Source: Gemmatimonadota bacterium
GTDB taxonomy: Bacteria > Gemmatimonadota > Gemmatimonadetes > Longimicrobiales > Gaopeijiaceae
Direction: 5' to 3'
NCBI GenBank assembly: GCA_030550695.1
Contig: JAUQOX010000054.1
Location: forward strand, 1-13,515
DNA: 13,515 nt
The position numbers and the translations under genes were made by a program. Shown piece by piece: positions 7,915 through 13,515 of the stretch (its first letter is position 1; every line of letters starts with the position of its first letter). The notes beneath the pieces are model-generated. The model had not been told where the DNA came from. It worked only from the letters and a program-made list of their open reading frames with translations, and did no database searches.

Positions 7915-7937
7915 GTCCAGGGTTAGGACCCCTGGAC
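7915..7937 (+). promoter_or_regulatory. Stem-loop in the leader of the outer-membrane protein gene
   Basis: GTCCAGGG (7915-7922) and CCCTGGAC (7930-7937) form a perfect 8-base inverted repeat with a 7-base loop, TTAGGAC. It lies about 24 bases before the ribosome-binding site of the beta-barrel gene. It could be an operator or an mRNA leader hairpin affecting stability or translation. The sequence does not decide between these. Confidence 0.35.
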
Positions 7938-7971
7938 GGCGCCCGGGATTTCGCCCTTTCGGGAGGAAACC

Positions 7972-9054
7972 ATGAAGCAACACCTCCTCGGCAGCACCTT
8001 CGGGGTCCTCGCCTTCCTCTTCGCCGCCGCCCCCGGCGGTGCCCAGGACGAGGCACCCTTTCGGTGGTCCTCCGCCCGCCCCGACGCCAACGGGCTGGCG
8101 GGCCTCAGGGCCGAGCGTACCCTGGACGGGCTGGGGATCCAATTTACCCTGAAAGCCTACCACGAGGCTTTTCGAGGCATGGGCCTGGGCAAGGATTCCC
8201 TCACCTTCGGACAGGTTTCCTCCCTCTACGCGGTGGCCCCCACCCGGATGCTCCATCAGGGGACGGAGCTGGGGGTCCAACTGGGGCTGGGGCGCCACCT
8301 GACCCTGGGGGCCGCGGGACGGTTTGCCCGGAAAACGGTGGAACTGGCGGTGCGGGACCCCAACGATGTCCGGGTCACCTGGATCGGGCGTACCGCGGCG
8401 TTCGGACCGGAAGATGTCCAGGTGTATGCCCTGTACAACCTCTATGACCGGGGCGGTCTTCGGGTACACGCGGAAGGGGGAGCCTCCATCCCCCTGGGGG
8501 CCGTGGACTTCGACGACGATGCCCCCGATCCTGCGGACCCCGGCAACCGGCTCGTGGAGGTCCGGCTGCCCTACGTCCAGCAGATGGGATCCGGCACCTT
8601 CGAATTCCTGCCGGGAATCACCGCGGTGATGCAGAATGAAACGGCCTCCCTGGGCTTCCAGGCCAGGGGGATCGTTCGGATCGGCGACAACGACCGGGGC
8701 TGGGCTTTGGGCGACGAGTTCCACGCCACCGGCTGGGCCGGATACAAGGTCTCCGAGGTTGCTTCGGTCTCCTTCGGTTTCCGCTACGCCTCGTGGGGAA
8801 GCGTGGAGGGTGCCGATCCGGCCATTCGGGTGCAGGACCAACCGGCGTACGACAGCCCCCTCTACACCGGCCTGCAATCGGGATCGCGACTGGAGCTTCC
8901 CTTGGGGGTGAACTTCCTCCTGCCGCCGGGCCGATTCGGGGGGCACAGGATCGGGGTCGAATTCGTCGTCCCTGTGGAACAGAGGCTGGACTACGTCCAG
9001 TTCCGGAAGCACCGCAGCCTGGTGGTGAGCTGGCAGAAAGACGTGCGGTTCTGA
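7972..9054 (+). CDS. Probable outer-membrane beta-barrel protein (MetA-phenol-degradation/transporter-like)
   Basis: A 360-residue exported protein. The signal peptide (about 1-24: a basic start, hydrophobic LLGSTFGVLAFLFAAA, then a likely cut after GGA) precedes alternating hydrophobic/polar strands throughout. Examples are ELGVQLGLGRHLTLGAAGRFAR (99-120), VQVYALYNLYD, LRVHAEGGASIPLG and VASVSFGFRYASW. The end, HRIGVEFVVPVEQRLDYVQFRKHRSLVVSWQKDVRF, finishes in Phe, the usual BAM recognition residue. The layout resembles proteins loosely annotated as 'transporter' or MetA-pathway-of-phenol-degradation family; the exact function and ligand are unknown. The start ATG has GGGAGG spaced about 6 bases. 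It is a single-gene unit, divergent from greA and convergent with tyrS (40-base gap), so it probably has its own promoter. An acidic loop (DFDDDAPDPADPG, 179-191) could bind cations or face the exterior. Confidence 0.72.
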   Translation: MKQHLLGSTFGVLAFLFAAAPGGAQDEAPFRWSSARPDANGLAGLRAERTLDGLGIQFTLKAYHEAFRGMGLGKDSLTFGQVSSLYAVAPTRMLHQGTELGVQLGLGRHLTLGAAGRFARKTVELAVRDPNDVRVTWIGRTAAFGPEDVQVYALYNLYDRGGLRVHAEGGASIPLGAVDFDDDAPDPADPGNRLVEVRLPYVQQMGSGTFEFLPGITAVMQNETASLGFQARGIVRIGDNDRGWALGDEFHATGWAGYKVSEVASVSFGFRYASWGSVEGADPAIRVQDQPAYDSPLYTGLQSGSRLELPLGVNFLLPPGRFGGHRIGVEFVVPVEQRLDYVQFRKHRSLVVSWQKDVRF

Positions 9055-9094
9055 GGCCGCCGCCTCGACCCGGGCTTTCGCGGAGGAGCCCCCT

Positions 9095-10378
9095 CTACCC
9101 TTCCCGGAGTTCCACCAGGAAATAGCTCTTCTTGCCCTTCCGAAGGACGAGGTAACGCCCTTCCACGGCCTTCCGGGGCGTGACCCGCTCTTCGGGGTTG
9201 CCCACCCTCCGGTTGTTCAGGTAGATCCCCCCACCCTCCAAAGCCCGCCGGGCCTCGCCCTTGGAGGGGGTCACCCCCGCCAAGGCCAACAGGTCCACGA
9301 TGGTCATCCCCTCGCCCTCCAGGGCCGACCTGGGAAGGGTGGCCGACGGCACATGGGCGAAGATCTCCTGGATCTCGGCGGCCGTGAGGCCCTCCACCTC
9401 CCCCCCGAACAGGACCTGACTGGCCCGCCGAGCCCGGGCCAAGGCGTCTTCGCCATGCACCGCCCGGGTCACTTCCTCCGCCAAGGTCCGCTGGGCGGCC
9501 CGCTCGTGGGGCCTGGCCCTGACCTCCTCTTCGAGGCTCCGGACGGTCTCGGAGTCCAGGAGGGTGAAGTACTTGAGGAACCTCACCACATCCCGATCGT
9601 CGGTGTTCAGCCAGAACTGGTAGAAGCGGTAGGGGGAGGTCCGACCGGGGTCCAGCCAGACGGTCCCCGCCTCCGTCTTGCCGAACTTGACCCCCGTCTC
9701 CGAGGTGACCAGGGGGAAGGTGAGCCCATAGGCTCGGCCGCCCCGGACCCGCCGGATCAGCTCGATCCCCGCCGTGATGTTTCCCCACTGGTCGCTTCCC
9801 CCCATCTGCACCGTACAGCCGTAACGGTCGTAGAGGATGAGGAAATCGTAGGCCTGAAGGAGGGCGTAGGAAAACTCCGTGTAGGAAAGTCCCCCTTCTT
9901 CGTCCTCCAGGCGCCGGCGGATGCTTTCCTTGCGGAGGAGGTTGTTCACGGTGAAATGCTTTCCCACGTCCCTAAGGAAATCCACCGCCTTCAGTTCCCC
10001 CAGCCAGTCCAGGTTGTTCACCAGCCGGGCAGGATTGTCCTTGGCCTCGAAATCCAGAAACCGCTCCAGCTGCCTCCGGATCCCCTCCAGGTTTTCCGCC
10101 ACCTGCTCTCGGCTGAGAAGCTGCCTCTCCTGAGCCTTTCCCGAAGGATCCCCGATGAGGCCCGTTCCACCTCCCACCACGGCGATGGCTCGATGCCCCG
10201 CCCGCTGGAGGTGGACCAGACCCATGATGGGGAGGAGGGACCCCACGTGGAGGGAAGGGGCCGTGGGATCGAAGCCGATATAGGCGGTGACCGGACCCCC
10301 CGAGAAGGCCTCGCCGGCCCCCTCCGTGAGGTCTTGGATCATCCCCCGCCACTGGTATTCGTCGAGAACGTTCCTCAT
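9095..10378 (-). CDS. tyrS: Tyrosyl-tRNA synthetase
   Basis: A 427-residue class I aminoacyl-tRNA synthetase that charges tRNA-Tyr in the cytosol. The catalytic Rossmann domain shows the tyrosine pocket Y33 and D77 (GDPSG), the HIGH-type motif HVGS (44-47), YALLQAYD (171-178, tyrosine-binding Y171, Q175 and D178), and GGSDQWGN (194-200). The KMSKS-type loop is KFGKT (231-235). An S4 RNA-binding domain fills the C-terminus (about 357-420). Length and order fit the bacterial TyrS family with KFGKT. The start ATG at 10378 has an AAGGGGA ribosome-binding site about 6 bases upstream. It is the last gene of the men-tyrS block, 87 bases after menE, and is preceded by a strong stem-loop next to the ribosome-binding site. 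I see no T-box leader. Confidence 0.96.
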   Translation of the reverse strand: MRNVLDEYQWRGMIQDLTEGAGEAFSGGPVTAYIGFDPTAPSLHVGSLLPIMGLVHLQRAGHRAIAVVGGGTGLIGDPSGKAQERQLLSREQVAENLEGIRRQLERFLDFEAKDNPARLVNNLDWLGELKAVDFLRDVGKHFTVNNLLRKESIRRRLEDEEGGLSYTEFSYALLQAYDFLILYDRYGCTVQMGGSDQWGNITAGIELIRRVRGGRAYGLTFPLVTSETGVKFGKTEAGTVWLDPGRTSPYRFYQFWLNTDDRDVVRFLKYFTLLDSETVRSLEEEVRARPHERAAQRTLAEEVTRAVHGEDALARARRASQVLFGGEVEGLTAAEIQEIFAHVPSATLPRSALEGEGMTIVDLLALAGVTPSKGEARRALEGGGIYLNNRRVGNPEERVTPRKAVEGRYLVLRKGKKSYFLVELREG

Positions 10379-10390
10379 GGAAATCCCCTT

Positions 10391-10410
10391 CCCCGGCGGC
10401 TCCGCCGGGG
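10391..10410 (-). promoter_or_regulatory. Strong stem-loop immediately upstream of the tyrS ribosome-binding site
   Basis: CCCCGGCG (10391-10398) pairs with CGCCGGGG (10403-10410) around a 4-base loop, GCTC on the plus strand. On the tyrS transcript this very stable hairpin ends right before the AAGGGGA ribosome-binding site. It lacks a U run, so read-through from menE is expected. It may influence tyrS translation or mRNA processing. Confidence 0.4.
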
Positions 10411-10465
10411 GACACGGCGTTCCTGGGCAAAGCGGACCGTGGGATCCTTGGAGCCTCGCGCCGGG

Positions 10466-11869
10466 CTACGGCGACGCCGGCGGCCCTCCCCCCGAGGGGG
10501 GAGAGGCAGAAAAGGAAGAAGATGCGAAGAGTCTCCGCAAGGCTGCCCGGTCCACCTTGCCGTTGGGGTTTCGGGGCAGGACGGCTACGAACCGGTAGGC
10601 CCGGGGGCGCTTGGGGGAGCTGAGGGCGGAGCGGATCAGGGCATCCAGCTCCGATTCCAGCGCCCCCGCGCCAGCCCGGGGGACGACCACCGCCGCCACC
10701 TTCTCGCCCCACTCGGCATCGGGCACCCCCACCACCGCCGCCTCCACCACGGCCGGGTGGGACAACAGAACGGCCTCCACCTCGCCGGGGTCCACGTTGA
10801 CCCCTCCCGTGACGATCCGGTCCGAAAGCCGCCCCGTGACCCAAAGATGCCCCTCCGAGTCCCATTCTCCCAGGTCCCCGGTGGCCAGCCATCCATCCTG
10901 CCCCGCCCAGTCTGCCGCCACCGTGGGCCCCCGCACCAGGATCTCTCCCGAGGAAGCCACCTTCACCTCCACACCCGGCAGGGGAGGGCCCACCGTCCCC
11001 GGCTTCCTCCGGGTCAGGCCCGGGGGGGCGGTGGCCACCTGGGAAGAGGCCTCCGTCAGCCCGTAGGTATAGGCCACCGGGAACCCCAAGGCGGCGGCCC
11101 GTTCCAGGAGGGCAGGGGAAGCCGGGGCCCCTCCTACCAACAGAAGCCGAAGGCCGGGAGGGGCAGGGCGGTCTCCCCAGGCCTCCAGGATCCGATGGAG
11201 CATGGTGGGGACCAGGGAGGCATGGGTGATCTCCCCCCTTCGGGCCGCATCCAGGAACGTCTCCACCCGGAAGGGACCCCGCCAGACCAACGTGCAGCCC
11301 AGGAAGGCGGCCCGGGTCAGAAGGGCCAACCCCCCCACATGGGCCGGGGCCAAGGAAGCCAGCCAGCGGTCCCCGGGGCCCAGCCCCAGGCGTTCCCGGG
11401 CTCCCCGGGCGCTGGCTTCCAGATTCCTCCGGGTAAGGCGCACCACCCTCGGAGTTCCGCCCGTTCCCGAGGTGAAGAGGTGGGCCCAGACGGGAGACGG
11501 CTCGGGGGACGCCCCCACGACGCCCGGACCCTCTGCCCGGGGAAGGCCCCGGCGGCGGGCCGGCAGGGAGTCCCACCCCTCCAGGATGAGGTCCGGCTTC
11601 AAGATTTCCAGGGCCCTTCTTTCCTCGGCGGGGGACCACCGGGGGTGGAGGGGGGCCACCGCCCCTCCCGCCCGCCAGACGCCGTGGAGGAGCGCCAGGT
11701 AGTCGGGCCCCACCTCTCCCCGCAACGCCACCAGGGCGCCGGCCCCGAGCCCCGCAGCCGCAAGGCGGGAGGCCGCTTCCTCGGCCCGCACCGCCAACCG
11801 GCCGTAGGTCAGAATTCCCTGGGGGTGGACCAGGGCAGGGGCGTCGGGGGGGGGAGGGGGAAAACCCAT
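10466..11869 (-). CDS. menE: o-Succinylbenzoate-CoA ligase
   Basis: A 467-residue ANL-superfamily adenylating enzyme that makes o-succinylbenzoyl-CoA from OSB, ATP and CoA in menaquinone synthesis. Motifs are the P-loop FTSGTGGTPR (132-141; Gly replaces the usual second Thr, Arg replaces Lys), YGLTEASS (269-276), TGDLG (330-334), hinge GRLSDRI (346-352), GGVNVDPGEVE (355-365) and NPNGKVDR (434-441, catalytic K438). The start ATG at 11869 gives the normal N-terminus; its TAGGAGG ribosome-binding site overlaps the menA stop, leaving 14 bases between the genes. The frame remains open upstream through menA antisense, which is not part of the gene. A C9 run (11846-11854) encodes part of a proline run near the N-terminus. 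The last 20 or so residues are a low-complexity Ser/Pro/Gly tail. Assignment as MenE rather than another acyl-CoA ligase rests partly on menA and menB next door. Confidence 0.88.
   Translation of the reverse strand: MGFPPPPPDAPALVHPQGILTYGRLAVRAEEAASRLAAAGLGAGALVALRGEVGPDYLALLHGVWRAGGAVAPLHPRWSPAEERRALEILKPDLILEGWDSLPARRRGLPRAEGPGVVGASPEPSPVWAHLFTSGTGGTPRVVRLTRRNLEASARGARERLGLGPGDRWLASLAPAHVGGLALLTRAAFLGCTLVWRGPFRVETFLDAARRGEITHASLVPTMLHRILEAWGDRPAPPGLRLLLVGGAPASPALLERAAALGFPVAYTYGLTEASSQVATAPPGLTRRKPGTVGPPLPGVEVKVASSGEILVRGPTVAADWAGQDGWLATGDLGEWDSEGHLWVTGRLSDRIVTGGVNVDPGEVEAVLLSHPAVVEAAVVGVPDAEWGEKVAAVVVPRAGAGALESELDALIRSALSSPKRPRAYRFVAVLPRNPNGKVDRAALRRLFASSSFSASPPSGGGPPASP
10486..10503 (-). 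other. Perfect inverted repeat in the 3' end of menE
   Basis: CTCCCCCC (10486-10493) and GGGGGGAG (10496-10503) are exact reverse complements separated by 2 bases; in RNA this is a 7-pair stem with a 4-base loop. It lies within the low-complexity Pro/Gly/Ser tail codons of menE, about 20 bases before its stop. No U run follows. It may act on RNA stability at the menE-tyrS boundary, or simply reflect GC-rich tail codons. Confidence 0.3.
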
Positions 11870-11883
11870 GGGCCCTTGGCCTC

Positions 11884-12774
11884 CTACCCCAGGGCCAGCC
11901 CCAGGCCCAGGAGGAGCCCGTAGAGACCGGCGGCCAGGGCCGTCTTCCCCAGGGAAGGCAGAAGGACCCTGGGATCGCTCCCCTCCCGGAACCCCAGGAC
12001 CACCGAAACCGGACCTGCCAGGGCCGGCAAGGCCCCCCAGGCCAGGAAGGCCCCGAAGGGCCAGCCGAAAAGAACCCTCCCCAGGGGGGGGACCAGGGCC
12101 GCCAGGAGGACTGCCAACAAGAACTCCCCTTGGGTTCCCCTCACCCCCAGGCGGACCGCAAGGGTGCGCTTCCCCACCCGGGCGTCGGTTTCCCGATCCC
12201 GGAGGTTGTTCACCACCAGAATGGCCGTGGTGAGGGCCCCCACCCCGGCCCCCGCCAGCAACACAGCGGGATTCCACGCCAAAGCCTGCACCCAATAGGT
12301 GCCCCCGACGGCCACCAGGCCGAAGAACACGAAGACGAAAAGGTCCCCCAAGCCGTGATAGGCCAAAGGAAACGGACCGCCGGTGTAGGCCACGGCGGAA
12401 GCGAGGGAGGCCAGCCCGATGACCACCACGGGCCACCCCCCCACCCCCACCAGGTAGATCCCCACGAGGAACGCCGCGCCCAGGACGCCGTAGGCGGCCC
12501 GCCGCACCGCCGGAGGGGGGAGGAGGCCCGCCTGGGTCACCCGCACCGGCCCCACCCGGTCCTGGGGGTCGCCCCCCCGCAGGAAGTCGTAGTAGTCGTT
12601 GGCCAGGTTCGTCCCCACCTGGATGAGGAGGGCACCCACCAGGGCGGCCAGGGCGGGAAGGAAGCGAAAATGCCCGTGGTGCCAAGCCAGCCCGCTACCG
12701 GCGAACACCGGAGCCGCTGCCGCCGTGAGGGTCCGGGGCCGGACAGCCAGGATCCAGATGCCCAGCCGGTTCAT
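11884..12774 (-). CDS. menA: 1,4-Dihydroxy-2-naphthoate polyprenyltransferase
   Basis: A 296-residue UbiA-superfamily integral membrane enzyme that attaches the polyprenyl chain to 1,4-dihydroxy-2-naphthoate, giving demethylmenaquinone. The first Asp-rich motif is NLANDYYD (56-63, D60 and D63) followed by GGDP. The second is NNLRDRETDARVGKRTLAV (189-207, D193 and D197). Both bind the Mg-diphosphate of the prenyl donor. About eight to nine hydrophobic helices are visible, and the N-terminal WILAVRPRTLTAAAAPV is typical of MenA. The start ATG at 12774 has a purine-rich GGGGAGGGGCGGA upstream. It lies 100 bases after menB and 14 bases before menE, whose ribosome-binding site overlaps this gene's stop, so the two are probably translationally linked. 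Confidence 0.95.
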   Translation of the reverse strand: MNRLGIWILAVRPRTLTAAAAPVFAGSGLAWHHGHFRFLPALAALVGALLIQVGTNLANDYYDFLRGGDPQDRVGPVRVTQAGLLPPPAVRRAAYGVLGAAFLVGIYLVGVGGWPVVVIGLASLASAVAYTGGPFPLAYHGLGDLFVFVFFGLVAVGGTYWVQALAWNPAVLLAGAGVGALTTAILVVNNLRDRETDARVGKRTLAVRLGVRGTQGEFLLAVLLAALVPPLGRVLFGWPFGAFLAWGALPALAGPVSVVLGFREGSDPRVLLPSLGKTALAAGLYGLLLGLGLALG

Positions 12775-12822
12775 TCCGCCCCTCCCCCCTCTCCCCCGCG
12801 CCCGTCGAGGATCGGACCGCCC

Positions 12823-12861
12823 GGGGCGGAGCCGCCCCTGGAAGACCCCTGGGGTGTCTTC
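12823..12861 (-). other. Two adjacent stem-loops in the menB-menA gap
   Basis: Reading with the men genes, an imperfect hairpin (GAAGAC at 12841-12846 pairing with GTCTTC at 12856-12861, with two further inner G-C pairs) comes first. A perfect one follows: GGGGCGG (12823-12829) pairing with CCGCCCC (12832-12838). They start about 14 bases after the menB stop. Neither is followed by a U run, so they look like partial terminators or mRNA-stabilising elements rather than a full intrinsic terminator. The core GGCGGAGCCGCC is shared with the hairpin upstream of tyrS. Confidence 0.4.
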
Positions 12862-12874
12862 ACCACCCCGGCAC

Positions 12875-13513
12875 TCACCACGGCAGCCACGGGTATTTCC
12901 GGAAATCGGGTTTCCGCTTCTCCAGATAGGCGTTCTTGGCCTCCTGGGCCTGTTCGGTCATGTAGAACAGGAGGGTGGCGTTTCCCGCCAGTTCCTGGAC
13001 CCCCGCCTGGCCGTCCAGGGCGGCGTTGAAGGCAGATTTCAGCAGCCGGATGGCCAGAGGGCTCTTGTCCAGGATTTCCCGGGCCCAGGCCCACCCCTCG
13101 GCCTCCAGCTGATCCACCGGCACCACCTTGTTCACCAAGCCCATCTCCAGGGCCTCCTGTGCGGTGTACTGCCGACACAGGTACCAGATCTCCCGGGCTT
13201 TCTTTTGGCCCACGATGCTGGCCAGGAAGGAGGCACCGAAACCTCCGTCGAAGCTCCCCACCTTGGGGCCGGTCTGCCCGAAGATGGCGTTGTCCGCCGC
13301 GATGGTGAGGTCGCAGATGACATGAAGTACGTGGCCTCCGCCGATGGCATACCCCGCCACCAGGGCGATGACGGGTTTGGGCATGCTCCGGATGTAACGC
13401 TGGAGTTCGAGGACGTTCAGGCGCGGAATCCCCTGGGCTCCCACGTAGCCGGCCTCGCCCCGGACCCGCTGGTCCCCCCCGGAGCAGAAGGCGTACTTTC
13501 CGTCCTTGGCCGG
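12875..13513 (-). CDS. menB: 1,4-Dihydroxy-2-naphthoyl-CoA synthase (N-terminus beyond window)
   Basis: The last 212 residues of MenB, a crotonase-fold enzyme that closes o-succinylbenzoyl-CoA to dihydroxynaphthoyl-CoA by a Dieckmann-type reaction. The frame is open to the right edge; roughly 60-70 residues are missing compared with the usual 270-285. Visible hallmarks are the oxyanion-hole segment FCSGGDQRVRG (visible residues 9-19), AGYAIGGGHVLHVICDLTIAADN, and GQTGPKVGSFDGG with the catalytic Ser and Asp. The C-terminus ends in RKYPWLPW. The QTG triplet (Gly codon at 13268-13270) marks the bicarbonate-dependent class, as in Escherichia coli; enzymes with QTD use an Asp instead. A GTG (13442-13444) is in frame but internal, since conserved MenB sequence precedes it. 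The gene heads the visible menB-menA-menE run. Confidence 0.95.
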   Translation of the reverse strand, partial: PAKDGKYAFCSGGDQRVRGEAGYVGAQGIPRLNVLELQRYIRSMPKPVIALVAGYAIGGGHVLHVICDLTIAADNAIFGQTGPKVGSFDGGFGASFLASIVGQKKAREIWYLCRQYTAQEALEMGLVNKVVPVDQLEAEGWAWAREILDKSPLAIRLLKSAFNAALDGQAGVQELAGNATLLFYMTEQAQEAKNAYLEKRKPDFRKYPWLPW

Positions 13514-13515
13514 AC

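Larger units (their letters stand above)
7663..7971. promoter_or_regulatory. Divergent intergenic region between greA and the outer-membrane protein gene
   Basis: This 309-base non-coding region must hold the promoters for greA (leftward) and the beta-barrel gene (rightward). The greA side is an A/G-rich tract on the plus strand (about 7700-7740). The middle (about 7785-7855) is very GC-rich with several palindromes, including CCCCGCGGGG at 7791-7800. The right side is locally less GC-rich and carries an operator-like palindrome and a leader stem-loop, listed separately. I see no clear -35/-10 pair in either direction. The beta-barrel gene has a good GGGAGG ribosome-binding site at about 7961. 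Confidence 0.6.

Noticed and set aside
7165..9012. A 615-codon frame that would make GreA a large fusion protein
   Set aside because: The part upstream of 7662 is antisense to the beta-barrel gene and shows no domain; GreA similarity and a ribosome-binding site begin at the ATG at 7662.
9055..9094. Bidirectional terminator between the beta-barrel gene and tyrS
   Set aside because: The 40-base convergent gap has only a weak GGCT/AGCC pairing and no T run on either strand.
9353..11923. An 856-codon open frame on the plus strand, antisense to tyrS and menE
   Set aside because: It lies opposite two well-recognised genes, its translation is low-complexity (Gly/Pro/Arg-rich) and matches no family. 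Long stop-free antisense frames are expected at this GC content.
10466..12685. A 739-codon frame that would extend MenE at its N-terminus
   Set aside because: The extra part overlaps menA in another frame and is Gly/Pro/Arg low complexity; the ATG at 11869 has a proper ribosome-binding site and the normal MenE N-terminus.
1..13515. CRISPR array, tRNA, rRNA, insertion sequence or phage attachment site
   Set aside because: I saw no regularly spaced direct repeats, no tRNA cloverleaf-like segment, no transposase or integrase, and no flanking inverted repeats of IS type.

Overview
The window is GC-rich, densely packed bacterial chromosome. It has strongly G/C-biased third codon positions, which produce many long spurious antisense open frames. 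The host is most likely a diderm (Gram-negative-type) bacterium: one gene encodes a probable outer-membrane beta-barrel with a signal peptide and a C-terminal phenylalanine, and a LolD/MacB-like ABC export operon carries a CrtC/AttH-type secreted lipocalin. Menaquinone genes point to a menaquinone-using respiratory lifestyle. The combination fits high-GC Acidobacteriota or former Deltaproteobacteria, but the sequence alone does not fix the lineage.

Layout. (1) 3-2342, plus strand: 3' part of a PAS-PAS-PAS-HisKA-HATPase-REC hybrid histidine kinase, open at the left edge. It converges on and overlaps by 4 bases the next gene. (2) 7662-2339, minus strand: a co-directional block of greA, an ABC ATPase (TTG start), a double-FtsX ABC permease (4-base overlap with the ATPase) and an AttH/CrtC-like lipocalin (GTG start). 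The permease contains an uninterrupted 17-base G tract in its coding strand. (3) 7663-7971: a 309-base divergent intergenic region with an operator-like palindrome and two stem-loops. (4) 7972-9054, plus strand: outer-membrane beta-barrel protein. (5) 13513-9095, minus strand: menB (cut by the right edge), menA, menE and tyrS, all co-directional, with GC-rich stem-loops in the menB-menA and menE-tyrS gaps.

How the genes work together. MenE activates o-succinylbenzoate to its CoA ester, MenB cyclises it to 1,4-dihydroxy-2-naphthoyl-CoA, and MenA prenylates dihydroxynaphthoate in the membrane. MenC, MenD, MenF, MenH and the final methyltransferase are not in view. The ABC ATPase and permease probably form a type VII (MacB/LolCDE-like) mechanotransmission complex with the secreted lipocalin as an accessory lipid- or hydrophobe-handling protein; the substrate is unknown.

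Most of the window is ordinary, recognisable biology. The observations most worth a second look are the G17 tract in the permease, the GAAAC-N4-GTTTC palindrome plus leader hairpin before the outer-membrane protein, and two intergenic stem-loops sharing a GGCGGAGCCGCC core. I found no convincing undescribed multi-gene system, no CRISPR array, no mobile element and no RNA gene.
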